This document shows, in pieces, positions 1 to 12,141 of a stretch of 64,000 nt of DNA (position 1 is the stretch's first letter; the number at the start of each line of letters is the position of its first letter). Source of the stretch: Chelonoidis abingdonii (Eukaryota; Chordata; Testudines; Testudinidae); NCBI RefSeq assembly GCF_003597395.2, contig NC_133778.1:27911070-27975069 (forward strand). The letters are read 5' to 3'. Made by a program: the position numbers and the translations under genes. A model generated the notes under the pieces. It saw nothing but the letters and a program-made list of their open reading frames with translations. It did not search any database and had not been told where the DNA came from.

Positions 1-3000
1 CTAAGAGTATAAGGCTGGAAGAGATGGTTACAATCATCGAATGTGACCTCCTGTATAAACAGAGGCCAAAGAGTTTCACCCAATAATCTAGTTACTTAGG
101 CCCTTGTCAATGAAATGCCATAATAAAATAATAAATAATACTAGTCTGGATTAATCCCTTAAAGGAATTCTCAATCTTTGTCAGACTTTAGACATTTGAG
201 TCATTTCAGTCCTTTTAGGGAAACAAACTGAGAACTCTGCAAGCACATGATTAATAAAAAAAATACTTTTCCCTTATATGGCCCTGTTCACCTGAGGATC
301 TCACAGGACTTCACTAACATTAGTTATGTAATGATCTTCAACACCATTCCATTTGCAAAACTCTGCATGTGTGTTATTTAGCAATGCCGACTGAAGTCAA
401 TTGAAACTGTTCAGCAAAAACTTTACATATCACTTTGGAAATGGAGGTCTTTATGGTCTTCTCCCATGGGGTATCGCAGGAAGTCAAAGCAACTTAGCTT
501 GTACTAATGGGGTCAGAAGGCGATTCATGAAGAAGAAAGGCAGCTAATACCATATTGCTGATGGCATCTGCTTTGTGCAAGTTAAGCAACAGAGTCAATC
601 TGAATTGTGCAGAAAGGGCCTAGCAGAAGCAGGAAGAAGTAAGGAATAGCTGCTCTCCATGACAGGTTCCCTTCCTTAAACTGCAAAAGCTCTAGAAATA
701 GAACCCAAATATCAGCGGCGCTATGAGCAACTTCCACATGTTCTGTGTCCTCCAGTGGCCACAGTCACATGACCTCCTCCACCACTGAGAGACTAACAGC
801 AACACTGCACAGGGGCCAGCAGTGTTTTCACCGCCTTGAGTATGGGACGTATATGGAGGAAGGAAGGACTCATATGAACAGGCCTAGATCCATAAGGTTT
901 CCACGGCCATCATCTGTGAATCACAGACATAAATGTGAATGCTTGGCCACAATTCCTGCCAAGTCCACACTCTTGCCTGCCACATCATAGCAACTGGAGG
1001 ATGCACCAGTGCTGATCTCCCAGCTGTCACTCAGGAAGTACTCCAGGTGTGTTCTCCTGAGCTGGGTAATTTAATGCAGTCTCATTAAGAGAAAAGAATG
1101 TTCATGTCTGCTAGGTAAAATATACCCTAATGAATTACAAAAAGGTGAGTGAGTTCAATATGCATGGACTGAGGGACAAATAGGACTAGTTAGAACTACA
1201 CAAAATGCAGTAAGGGACTGTGAAAACCTCCCCCATGCAACTCTACCAATTCGGATCAATCTGGAATTACAACAACCTTGCAATAACTATCTTGAGCCTC
1301 TCCTTAATAGAAACAGATGGTAGTTCAATGGGTTTAGGATACTGACAAACAAAGATCGGGATGGGACCACCAAAAAATTCATTCCTTAAACAAAGCCAAT
1401 ATGTGAACTCCTGTTTCCAGAGGTGCAAGGCAAGTGCATTGCATTAACACCAACTAAACCCCCACGCATGTTGTTCCACATCTTTTTTCAGTGCTAAGAA
1501 TATTTTTATTTAATTCTTTGGTCTGTAAAAACAGTGGAGGTGGGGGGGGGGGAGAGCAAACCTGGTTTGAGTGACAGTGAGTGTGACTTTGCACCCCAGG
1601 AGTGGGTGTTTGGCTTAGCATCCAGTCACTTATATCTCATCAGTACCCTGAGGTAGTTTTTAGTTTGTAACTTTAATCTTTTAATCTTTCTCTCTCCCTG
1701 TGTGTGGGAGAGTAGCTCTTGGTGGGTAAATTCTATAGCCTTTCTCTCTCTCTCTCTCTTTTTGCTTTGTGCATGTATGTAGTGTGTGTTCTGTATGCCT
1801 TACCTAATTTTGACACCATGAATAAAAACTGAGTCCACAAGCAAACAATGAGTGGTGTGATCATTCCCAGTGCAAGAGCTTCCATATGGATAGGTACAGA
1901 GACAAAACACCTAAAGTTTCTTAAAGACAAGGCATGTCAGAGCCAGCAGCACAGGCCTTCTTTGTAGGAAGGTGATTGCCCAGGAAAACGAGCAACAACT
2001 AATAAAAACTCTAACCTAGTAATAAAAGACTTAACTACACACAATTTTGTATACTTGCATTTGAGAATAATGGAGCTCCTGCAAATGCAACATCTGTGCA
2101 GTGTCTTTGACCATCATCTAAAGATTAGAGCAAAGAGTGAGAAGTCAGGATTCCTAGCTACTAAACCAAGATGATTAGTTTACTGTGTGATCTTAGACAA
2201 GTCACTCAGACCAAACATGGGTGCTTAAAAATGGGGGTAAAATCCTGGCTCCTTTGAAGGCAGTGGCGAAAATCCTATTGACTTCAGTGGGACCAGGATT
2301 TCACCCAAGGTAGGAAGCCATCTAAATCCATATTTAGGCACTTTAAAAAATGGTCTGGTTTTCAGTTGTGCTGAACACTCCCATTCCCCCACTGACTTTT
2401 ATATGGATTTAAGCACCTAACTTTAGGCACATACATTTGAATATTTTGGTTCAAGCCACAGAGTACTTCAGTTTACCCATCTGTCAAATGTGGATAATAT
2501 ATATTTACTTCACAGGGGTTTTGCAAAATCAAATGTTTGTTAGGAACCTTGAATCCCCAGGTGAAAGGCATTATAGATTTGCAAAGTATAATTATGAACA
2601 CATTCCAGGTCCTTTCTTGGAGTAAGAAGAAGGCATCTACACTCTCCAGCATCTTCCCCCTTGGCAATGATTTAAGTGTAGGCAGTGGTCATAATCAGGA
2701 AGTGCCTCCTCCGATTTACAGCTGGTGATACCACCTGTGCCTGTCTAATTCCAGCCAAAACAAACCTCCTCATGTCCACTTGCAAGGAAGGGCAGAGGAT
2801 CCAACAACGACAATTCAGAGTCAGAGGGAATAGTGAAAGTAGTGGTTCTGGTTTAAGCACTGACTCTTTTCTGGAGGTTTTCTGCTTTTTTACCAGTGGG
2901 ATATTTTCTCTTTCTTTGTAAATACAACAGCACTGCCCAGTGAGAGAAAGAGACTCTGTAGTACATTGACTGACGGGTGCACTTCGCAGCAAGGGCAGCA

Positions 3001-3002
3001 TC
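1..3002. other. No gene recognised; low-complexity spots
   Basis: No exon or protein family could be recognised on either strand. Visible structure is limited to a G-tract at about 1541-1552, a (CT)n run at about 1742-1760, and a short inverted repeat at 2238-2306 (taaaatcctgg paired with ccaggattt) that looks like an old palindromic MITE. Confidence 0.5.
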
Positions 3003-3005
3003 TTA

Positions 3006-3382
3006 GGCCAGGTCTACACTATAAATGTACATTGGTATAACTACATCACTCAGGGATGTGAAAAATTCATAGTCACACTGACCCAGTGTAGACAACAGTA
3101 TGTTGATGGGATGGCTTCTCCCATCACCATAGCTACCACCTCTTGATGATTACCTGTTCTGTTCATTCCCTCTGGGGCACCTGTCACTGTCCACTGTCGG
3201 AAGACAGGATACTGGGCTAGATGGATCTTTGGTCTGACCCAGCAGGGCCGTTCTTATGGTATGTTCTCTTGTGGAGGAGGATTAACTATGCCAACAGGAA
3301 AAGCTCTCCCATCAGCGTAGTAGTATCTTCACTGGAAGTGCTACAGTGGCGTAGCTGCAGTGTTGTAAGTGTAGACCTGCCC
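3006..3382. mobile_element. Harbinger-type MITE, TSD TTA, interrupted by CR1
   Basis: The left end GGCCAGGTCTACACT and the right end (reverse complement GGGCAGGTCTACACTT) are terminal inverted repeats. TTA flanks both sides (3003-3005 and 3383-3385), the 3-bp target duplication typical of PIF/Harbinger elements. No coding sequence is present. A CR1 fragment sits inside it. Confidence 0.75.
3146..3265 (+). mobile_element. CR1 LINE 3' tail, 5'-truncated
   Basis: Contains the CR1 3' end (cctgttctgttcattccc, then tctggggcacctg, ggatactgggctagatgg and ggtctgacccag). It is flanked by the 6-bp direct repeat CTCTTG (3140-3145 and 3266-3271), which marks a short 5'-truncated insertion into the surrounding MITE. 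Confidence 0.85.
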
Positions 3383-3689
3383 TTAGTTATTGCCTAAGGG
3401 GTAGGGATATGACCTGGTTGGACAGTCGATTATCATTAATAAAGGGCTTTATCAACCAGGACTGAATTTAAAGGTACTGGGCACTAGGGAGACCACAGTG
3501 GTGGGTATACTAGTGTGTAAGGCCACTACTCTTTCCTTCAGTTCCCTCAAGATGGGAGAGTTTGCCACAAGGCCTACAAGAAATTAGCCAATTAATAATG
3601 TGTAGTAATGATAAGGCAGAAACTCAGCTTGGGATAGCACATACGTGTGTGTGTATAAATTCGTTGTATATTTTCTCTCTCTCTCTCCT

Positions 3690-3805
3690 ACCCTTAGTTT
3701 GTTGCTCATCTTCTCAGAGCATGAGCTCTTTGGGGCAGAGATTGTGTCTTATTAGTTGCTTTTACAGTGCCTAGCACGTTGTGGGTGCTACTGTAATACA
3801 AATAA
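3690..3805 (+). repeat. SINE/MIR-like interspersed fragment
   Basis: Contains gagctctttggggcagagat, then tacagtgcctagcac and a terminal taatacaaataa. Related fragments are visible at 7838-7935 and about 10312-10400 in this window. The family is uncertain; it resembles an ancient amniote SINE 3' region. Confidence 0.45.
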
Positions 3806-3825
3806 GTTATAACAACAGAAGTCTT

Positions 3826-4262
3826 AACTAGAACGGGGCGAAATTTTTTTGCTGAAACTTTTTTCATCAAAAAAATGCAGATTCAGAGACACCAAAATGA
3901 TTCCTTAATTCGTGATGTTTTTGCTGAATTGTTCTTTGGGATTGGGGCGAATTCAGAAAAAGTCAAAGTGTTTCAGTCTGACATTTTTAAAATGAAATGT
4001 TTTGATTTTTCAGTTCAAAATGCCTTTTCCTTTTGAAAATTCCTTCCATTTCATAAGGGAAATAACCCCCTAAAAATCCCACTCAAAATCAAAACAAAAC
4101 ATTTAGTATTAGATTGACCCAAAATTTATTTTTTTAAACTTTTTGAATCACAGAAGAATTTTAAAAATTTCAGTTTTGAGTAACTCCAAAATGACTTATT
4201 GTTTTTGATTATTCAATACTTGCCAGCAAATTGAAAAAAATAATGTATTCAACCAGGTCTAG
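3826..4262. repeat. Unclassified AT-rich repeat-like stretch
   Basis: A/T-rich sequence with many tttttc/gaaaaa runs and short inverted segments. It has the look of an old non-autonomous element, but I cannot define its ends or family. Confidence 0.3.
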
Positions 4263-4339
4263 GCTTGATTACTCATCATAACTAAATAGCCTATGTCACT
4301 TTTCACAAGACTAGGAGTGTTGGACCTGTAATAAGCCTC

Positions 4340-5200
4340 TGTCCCAAATCTGGACCTTAGCGCCCAAAATCTGGGTGCTTAGCATGAATCTCCAAGCTTA
4401 ATTACCAGCTTGGATCTTATCTCGCTGCCACCAATCAGGATTCTGAGTACCTGATAAACTCTCTGGTNNNNNNNNNNNNNNNNNNNNNNNNNNNNNNNNN
4501 NNNNNNNNNNNNNNNNNNNNNNNNNNNNNNNNNNNNNNNNNNNNNNNNNNNNNNNNNNNNNNNNNNNNNNNNNNNNNNNNNNNNNNNNNNNNNNNNNNNN
4601 NNNNNNNNNNNNNNNNNNNNNNNNNNNNNNNNNNNNNNNNNNNNNNNNNNNNNNNNNNNNNNNNNNNNNNNNNNNNNNNNNNNNNNNNNNNNNNNNNNNN
4701 NNNNNNNNNNNNNNNNNNNNNNNNNNNNNNNNNNNNNNNNNNNNNNNNNNNNNNNNNNNNNNNNNNNNNNNNNNNNNNNNNNNNNNNNNNNNNNNNNNNN
4801 NNNNNNNNNNNNNNNNNNNNNNNNNNNNNNNNNNNNNNNNNNNNNNNNNNNNNNNNNNNNNNNNNNNNNNNNNNNNNNNNNNNNNNNNNNNNNNNNNNNN
4901 NNNAAAAGATATCCAATTTGAAACATTCCAGCAAGTTACACACATGTAAATACACCCAAAACAACATAAAAGCCTATATTGTTTTTCAACCTGTACTTAC
5001 AAGTTGGAAACAGAAGATAAGACGATAGAAAGAACCTTCTCATAGCTGAGAGACAAACAAAAGACCCAGAGTCCAAAAATTCCCTCCCTGACTTTGAAAA
5101 ATCCAGTTTCCTGATTGGTCCTCTGGTCAGGTGTTTGGTTCCCTTTGTTAACCCTTTACAGGTAAAAGAAACATTAACCCTTAGCTATCTATTTATGACA
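4340..5200 (+). mobile_element. Retroviral LTR (TGTC...TGACA family), interrupted by assembly gap
   Basis: It begins TGTCCCAAATCTGGACC and ends ctatttatgaca. The segment around 4398-4467 (taattaccagcttggat, ctgccaccaatcaggattc) and the 3' part (ttgattggtcctctggtcagg class sequence, then aaccctttacagg) match the complete solo LTR at 51072-52016. The middle is hidden by the N run. I see no clear target duplication, so the ends may be slightly off. Confidence 0.75.
4468..4903. other. Assembly gap (436 N)
   Basis: A continuous run of N. It falls inside an LTR copy, consistent with repeat collapse. Open frames spanning it are meaningless. Confidence 0.99.
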
Positions 5201-5409
5201 GGACCCCATGTCCTAGACACTGCAATTTGAAGTAACTGCATTCTGCCAACCTAAATCCTCTACAGTTTTAATTGGATATGGCAATCTTATTGACTGCTTC
5301 CTAGTGTGCAGTATTGCTGTGCACTGTTAAACAGCTACTGTAGTTCACTCTAGACCTGCACTTCAGCGCTAACTGAAGTGATTCCTGGAATCTCCAGGAT
5401 GACCATTTA

Positions 5410-6000
5410 TTATTTATTTATTATTTTAATATATATCCTGTCTCTGTATGGGGTACTTCTGGATATTCTTGATAAATGTCCAATCCCTTTTTGAATCTTG
5501 CTAATTCTTGCCTCAGTGCCATCCGGTGGTAGTGAGTTCTACAGTCTAATTATATGTTGTGTGGAAAAGTATTTCCTTTTATCACTTCTGAATTTCCCAC
5601 TTCTTATTTCCTTGAATGTGCTATGAGATGGGGAAACAGAAATTCCAGATCTACTTCTCTAAATCATTCTTTTTCATTTTATTTTATCATGTCCCTTTTT
5701 GTCTTTTTAAGGTAAACAATCCCAATCTTTTCAATCTCTCTTCACAGCAGAATTGTTTCAGGCCCTTGATCAGTCTTCTCTAAACCTCCTCTAGTTCTGC
5801 AATACCTTTTTGAGAGGGGGTGACCCGTACTGCCCATGGTATTCCAGATGAGACTGCCCCATTGAGTCATATAAAGGCATTATAACATTCTTTATGCATC
5901 CTAACAATTTCTTAGTTTTGTTGACCGCAGCTGAACACCGAGCAGAGATTTTCACTGATCTCTCTACAGTGATGCCTAGCTCCCTTTGTGGAGGAGATAC
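5410..6000 (-). mobile_element. CR1-like LINE fragment
   Basis: Read on the minus strand, the sequence runs through a degenerate CR1 reverse transcriptase C-terminal region: a block corresponding to the 'initial climbing to Leu-Glu-x-Val-Gln...' area, a ggaataccatgg-type motif, and a 'valine-glu-leu' block near the end. All frames carry stops. The opposite strand shows gtattccagatgagactgcc, a sequence typical of CR1 family copies. Confidence 0.6.
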
Positions 6001-8510
6001 AGCTAATTTCGAATCATAATATTATAATGTGCATAATTTAGCCATAACGTGCTCACTTACATCAGCTATGCAAAGGTGGCATTTGGGGAGCAGACATCAA
6101 TCTAGAGCTGTAGGATCTGAGACACCTTCAGAAACTGAGTTATAAGGAAATATGACAAATGGGGTGGTGCAAGACCTTGAATTACTGATTGTGAATAAGG
6201 ATAAAAAATTATTCTGCACTGACAGACTGGGAGACAGGGTAAGGCCGTAGCTCAGGAGCCACATGACCAGGCAATTTAGTTGTGCCAGGAATCTGACTTA
6301 TGCATTTAGGATCTTGTTTATTCAGGGCGAAATGGTCCAGAATTTAGAGATAGGTTGGAAAATGACCAAGTGGTTCACCAATAACAGATTGGGTCAGGTG
6401 AATTCTTTGCCAGATAATTCTAGGAGGAAGTGAATCAGAAAAAGAAAGGAAAGAGAGGGCTATGGCTGTAATATATCTGCTGTGGGTTCAGTGAGGCTTT
6501 TGATAAGATATTGCATAGAAAGTTACTTAAAGTCAAAAGTTCATGCATCAGCTCTTGAAACTGGACTGAAAGTTTGTTGGCAAAAAAAGGGGCCAGAGAG
6601 GCTAGAAAACCCTCAGACCTCAGAAGAGTTAGAAGCCTGGTCAGCCAGAGGCCCTTACCATAGGCTGATCTGCGTTTTGCATTCCATGCAATTCCAAGAG
6701 GCCAACAACACGTCCCCAAGTGACCCCTTCCCCTTCCAGTTCATTTGCCAACTGGACCTTTATCTTTAAATCCCCACCTGCCTGACTGTCTCAGGACAGA
6801 TATCAAATTCATCACTGAACAAGTCTGACAGTTGTTATGAAACAAAAACCTATACAATCCTATCAGAACTCAAATTCAGATCAACCCAAACCTCAAAAGA
6901 TGCCCCTACTCTTGTTACAAATACAATTTCAGCCTCTCCTAGTACCATGAGAAGGGCAATACTTCCTGTAACAATTGATATGCAGTTAGAATCTTGTAAT
7001 TGAAATTATGGTCCCACTTGAAAGTATTTTAACTAGTTATTTTCATTCTACAAAACGTACATGGGGAGAGGACAAAAGGATTAGACTAAACAACAAAAAC
7101 ACTTTCTGACATTAGATAAAGCAATCTGCTTCATCAATGTTTCCCCCTTTTTAATGCCTGTCTATTTCATTTCCCACACCCAGCATAACCTCAAAGCTGT
7201 TTCTTGGATAACCTTTATTCTTTTCACCATGGATTTTGCTGACTAAGCCCATTTGGCTACAGTAAGCATTTACTAGTCTCTGTTTGAAAAAGTACATTCC
7301 TGTTGTCTGATCTATAATTATCTGGGTATGAATTTGTAGTGGGCAGGTTCTCATCTTCAAATTCAGATTTTTTTTTAAATAGACAAAGAAAAGAAACTGT
7401 TCAGCCTCACGAATCTATAAACTTTTTGATCTTTAGTGTTTGGGGTTTTTTTTCAGTTGAATACAGTAGTGACAAACAAGCATATGAGTGACTGACAAGC
7501 CAGCATACAAAGACTGACAAACACGCATATCTAAAATTCCAAAGAGACACTCAACATTTTTTCCCACCTCACATGGGAAAATCTCTCTGTCAAAATTTGT
7601 AAAGCTGATACCCTCTCTTCTTTCAAAGCCTTCTGTAAAACCTACCTCTGCTATGATCCTGCAAATCATTCCCATCTGGCACTGGTTAGGCAAGTCACAA
7701 GTTGTGACTCTGCTTTTTCTGTTTGTTTTATTGCTATCTCATCCTTCCAACCTATTTCCACCCGATCTGTCTGTTAAATCCACCTACAGTGTCCTGTCTG
7801 ACCAAACAGATTCTAAGTTACATGGGGGAGGGGCTTTGTTACTTAACTGTACAGCAGCTAGGACAATGGGGTCCTGTCCTTGATTGGGGTTCCTAGGCAC
7901 TACAGTAACACTAGCCATTAATAACAACAACACTTTTCTTGCTGCATCTCCAAAAATCAGCCACTCTTTCTCCTGTGACTCCATATCCTACTGTCATAAT
8001 GCCTGCTCCTGAGGCACCTGAAATGAGACACCAGTTCCATCAGCAACTCAAAGGACTCCTGACAATTTTATCCACTATCTTGTCTTCTCCTCTCATGGAT
8101 TTAGAATAGAGGCCTCCCCTTTCTCTCCACCCTATCTAGTTTCTTGGAGCAGGGGTCAATTTGTTGTCCTGTCTTGTCATCCCCTTTGTTGGGACCTCAG
8201 ACGGAATGAATGAGGCTGGAATAGGCAGTACCCTTGTGATCCCATAAAAACATCCGGCTGCTAACTCACCTTGAGGTTGCAACCAATTGTTGTTGTGCAA
8301 TGAGACTCCTGTAATGCACTTTATTAGGAGGGGGCAAGGTAGGCAGAGGAGCTCAGTGACACTGGAATAGAAGGAAAAGAGCAATCTGAATCATGTCTCA
8401 GCAATACTTTAACTTGATATAGATTTAGAGGTATACTTCATCTCAGTTCCTAGTGCATGCAAACTTCCACCAGCCCCCCACTGTCCCCCCTTCCCTTTGT
8501 AACTTTTAGT
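6001..8510. other. No gene recognised
   Basis: No exon or named element recognised except a SINE-like fragment near 7838-7935 (tgtacagcagctaggacaat, then ggggttcctaggcactac). The remaining open frames are short and have no recognisable domain. Confidence 0.4.
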
Positions 8511-8512
8511 CA

Positions 8513-9758
8513 GGCCTGGTCTACACTACGTGTTTAAACCGATTTTAGCAGCGTTAAACCGATTTAACACTGTACCCGTCCACACAACGAGGCCCTTTAT
8601 ATCGATATAAAGGGCTCTTTAAGCCAGTTTCTGTACTCCTCCCCAACGAGAGGAGTAGCGCTGAAATCGGTATTACCATATCCGATTAGGGTTAGTGTGG
8701 CCGCAAATTGACNCCCAGAGCTGCCCACTATTGAGCTGAGCTTTCCCCCCAGCCCTTGATCTCTTTCTCCTTTCTTGACATGACTTGCAAATGCAGTAAT
8801 ATGGAGCCACTCCATCCCAGAGCAATTCCTTAACACCTTCCTGCCTGGTGCAGGGTTTATACCATGTCACAGGTGATTACTGTAGATAGGGTAAGGTTGC
8901 TACCTTTGAGGTAGCAAAGTCCAGGACATTGAGGATGATCCTGAGTCCAGAAAACTGGACAGCTGGAAGTGTGTACTGAGTACTCTTACAGATTTCCCTG
9001 GAAAGATCCCACAAAAGATGGATGATCTTGGGAAAATCTGGATAGGTGGCGACCCTAGGCAGGGTTGAAATTTCATTTGGGCTGAAATTTTACATGGTGG
9101 ACGCTCATGGAGGGATGGAGGGGGTACTGAGGAGTCCAGCTATCCCACAGTTCCCAGCAATCTCCGAAAAGTATTTGCATTCTTGGCTGAGCTCCCAATG
9201 CCTGTAGGGTCAAACACATTGTCCGGGGTGGTTCAGGGTATAGCTCGTCAATTTACCCCCTCTCCCCCCGTGAAAGAAAAAGGAAAAAAATCGTTTCTTG
9301 ACTTTTTTCAATGTCACCCTATGTCTACTGAATGCTGCTGGTAGAGGCGATGCTGCGGCAGTGAAAATAAATATCCGCTCCCCTCCCCAGTGGCAGACGG
9401 TACAATATGACTGCCATCCGTCGTTATCATCAGCCCGTGAGTGCTCCTGGCTGGCCTAAGGTGAGGTCGGCCGGGGGCACCTGGGTAAAAATAGGAATGA
9501 CAATGATTTTTGCCCCATCAGGCAGTGGGATCTCAACCCAGAATTCCAAGGGGCGGGAGAGACTGCAGGAATTATGGGATACCTATGGAATAGCTACCCA
9601 TAGTGCAACGCTCCAGAAATCGACGCTGGCCTCGGACCATGGACGCACACCACCGAATTAATGCGCTTAGTGTGGCTGCATGCACTTGACTTTATACAAT
9701 CTGTTTTACAAAACCCATTTAAGTAAAATTGGAATAATCCCATAGTGTAGACATACCC
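8513..9758. mobile_element. Internally deleted PIF/Harbinger element with inserted block
   Basis: The left end GGCCTGGTCTACACTACG and right end catagtgtagacataccc form terminal inverted repeats. TTA follows the right end and TCA precedes the left, a decayed TTA duplication. The subterminal sequence (cctttatatcgatataaag, gaggagtagcgctgaaatcg) is the same as in the 4.4-kb element at 21713-26078, so this is a deletion derivative of that family. Between about 8713 and 9101 it carries a foreign block that recurs at 14042-14430. Confidence 0.8.
8713..9101. repeat. 389-bp block, copy 1 (of 14042-14430)
   Basis: Runs colinearly with 14042-14430 at a fixed offset of 5329 with no insertion or deletion and no mismatch that I can see. 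Its first base is a lone N. It interrupts the Harbinger sequence: gcaaattgac on the left resumes as cgctcatgg on the right. Confidence 0.9.
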
Positions 9759-9907
9759 TTAGCGTGCAGACTGGAACATACAGAGTGCAAACACTTTCTA
9801 GAGCTGACAGCTATAACATAACAGTGTTTGACTTGTCTGACTACAGGCCTGATTCTGCAAGCATAGAGCTCCCACGACTCAGCACTGCAGCAGAACAGCT
9901 ACTTCGG

Positions 9908-9981
9908 CCCAGATTTTCAAAGATATTTATGCATCTAACTCCCATTGATTTAGGTGCCTAAATCCCTTTGAAGATCTGGGC
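9908..9981. repeat. Palindromic MITE
   Basis: cccagattttcaaag at the left pairs with cctttgaagatctggg at the right around a short centre, a perfect-style hairpin element without coding sequence. Confidence 0.55.
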
Positions 9982-9989
9982 CACAGACC

Positions 9990-10202
9990 CAGGGTTTATG
10001 GCGCCCTAGGTGGGGGTCCTTCTGCGCTCCCGGTCTTTGGCGCACTTCGGCGGCAGGTCCCGGAGCAAGTGAAGGACCTGCCACAGAATTGCCGCCGAAG
10101 ACCCCGAGAGCAGAAGGACCCCCCCACCGCCGAATTGCCGCCCCCCAAATCCTGGTGCCCTAGGCAACTGCCTAGGTTGCCAAAATGGAAGCGCCAGCCC
10201 TG
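9990..10202. mobile_element. hAT-type MITE with 8-bp TSD CACAGACC
   Basis: The element begins CAGGGTTTATGGCGCCCTAG and ends GCGCCAGCCCTG. It is flanked on both sides by CACAGACC (9982-9989 and 10203-10210). The CAGGG...CCCTG ends and the exact 8-bp duplication are hAT hallmarks. A longer relative lies at 48325-48624. Confidence 0.9.
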
Positions 10203-11257
10203 CACAGACCCCAATTCAGCAAAATAATTAAGCATATGTGTAATTTATGTGAGTATTCCTACTGACTTCAGTGGTGCCTCTCCCATGCGTAAGCACCTTA
10301 CTGAATCAGGGCCTTACCCTGTAAGCGCTTTCAGGCAAGGAATATGTTTTGGCCTATGTTTGTAAAGCACCATGCAAGTTTATGGTACAGTACATTATTA
10401 TTACAGTAGAGCCTCAGAACCACTATCAAGGATGTGAGACCCATTGTGCAATGTGCTGTACAGACAAATAACAAAGAAGACAGTTCCTGCCCCAGATAGC
10501 TCACAACCAACATTCCAGACAAAAGGCAACAGGTGGACAACACAGACAAATGAGGCTGGGGGTGGGCTGATGGAAAGGCGGAAGAGATTACAATAAAACA
10601 AACAGAAATTAGCAAAAAAAACCCAAAAGTCTCAGTTAACTACTTCCCTACATGTGATTTTTTTTTATCAGAGTGAAAGTTCACAAGCAGGTCCATAGCC
10701 ATAAATAAAATACACCTAAAACCTACTCAAAGAGCTTCTTCAAAGAACAGAGAAATCAGTACATAATCACAACTGCACCATGATCCCCTTCATGCCTCTT
10801 CAGGTAGTCTCAAGTCATTACACAATGTCCTTTTGTTCTGGAAATTAGTAGCCAGCTGTCTAAAGACCACAAAATATGTAAACTTCTTAATGCTTGGATT
10901 TCCAGCACATGGTGAGGTCAGGGTTCTAGTCTTGCACCAGCACCCCCTTCGGGGGTTGTTGGGGTTGCATACTCACTCTGGGTCAGGTTGCTCGAGTGAG
11001 GGCACTCCATAGTACTCTGAAGGGGCCAGAGTCTCTGATCTCAGCCCTCCAGGCAAGTCCCTCTGGATATTCACCCCTTCCAGGATCCCGGGGCAGACAA
11101 CTTAGGAGCAAGAAAATAAACGAAGAAAAATAAAATATACAGTCAGTCCGCCTGCCGGCACCTCTTCCTTCTGAAGGGCCTTGGACAGGCCATAGTCCAA
11201 CTCAAAGTCTGGTGCTTTGCCAGCAGAGCAATATAGTACAGTCCTGTCATGTTCCTC
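10203..11257. other. Intergenic, SINE-like fragments
   Basis: Contains repeat-like pieces: tgactgacttcagtgg class sequence near 10260, a cctgtaagcgctttcaggc/taaagcaccatgcaag piece at 10312-10400, and acagttcctgccccagatag near 10480. Nothing coding recognised. Confidence 0.4.
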
Positions 11258-11399
11258 TGTACCAGATAAGGAGTGGCTACAGGGCTTGCTTATGCATACC
11301 AGATGCATTCAGTACAAGATCCTTTAATGCACTGCCAAGTATGGCTGAGATATATTTAAATAAGGTATTTTACACCTGAATAGTATCATATAGTTTACA
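11258..11399 (-). repeat. 3' LTR of gypsy relic
   Basis: Aligns with 13780-13938 over its whole length, with many substitutions and a deletion of about 17 bp relative to the other copy. On the minus strand it starts TGTAAACTATATGATACT. Confidence 0.75.
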
Positions 11400-12141
11400 T
11401 CTCCCTTTTTAAGTTCTACTTTCCTACCATTTACAATATTTACACTATCATGCAGTCTTCGAAGTTCAGTACAGATCAGTCTGTTAAGTGTCTCTAAATT
11501 GTACTGGTTTTCAAATTACATGATCCGAACATGTAACAACTTGGTCATCTGGCTGTCCATTAGTTTCAACAACTGGCTGTGGTTTGGAATCTCTGAGTCC
11601 TCTTTGTGTTCTGCACTGACCATCTATAGAGTTTGCTTTGTTGATTGTTCTTTCTGAGGAACACATAGTAGACGTAGACAGTTTCTGTTGAACTGTCCAC
11701 TGCTGGTCTTGATCACATACAAACTGGGCACTGAACTCTTTTTCTTTATGACAGTTGGAGTTGTCCATCCTTTTTCTCCATCCAATTTGACATAAACATG
11801 GTCACCAGGTTCTAGAACCCACAGTTCCCCGAGTGATGTCTGTTTTAAAAATGTTCATAAGTTCTTTTAGTCTTTTTATCTGATTTGGCTACTCTCTTCA
11901 TGTTTGGCTACTCTGGAGACACGTTCTTTTCCAAAGCTGGAACAGTAGCTCTGAGTTGTCTTCCCATCAGGAATTGTGCTGGACTATATCCAGTAGCTGG
12001 TATTGGTGTTTATCTGTATCTCAGTTGAGCAAGGAATGGATCTTCCTGTTGTAGGATTGTCTTGGCTCTCTTACAGCCTCTATTCTCTTGTGGGTAATGT
12101 GGGTTACTAATAATATGATCAAAAATATATTTCATTTGAAA

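Noticed and set aside
4379..4967. Minus-strand open frames across 4.4-4.9 kb
   Set aside because: They are almost entirely translated N from the assembly gap.
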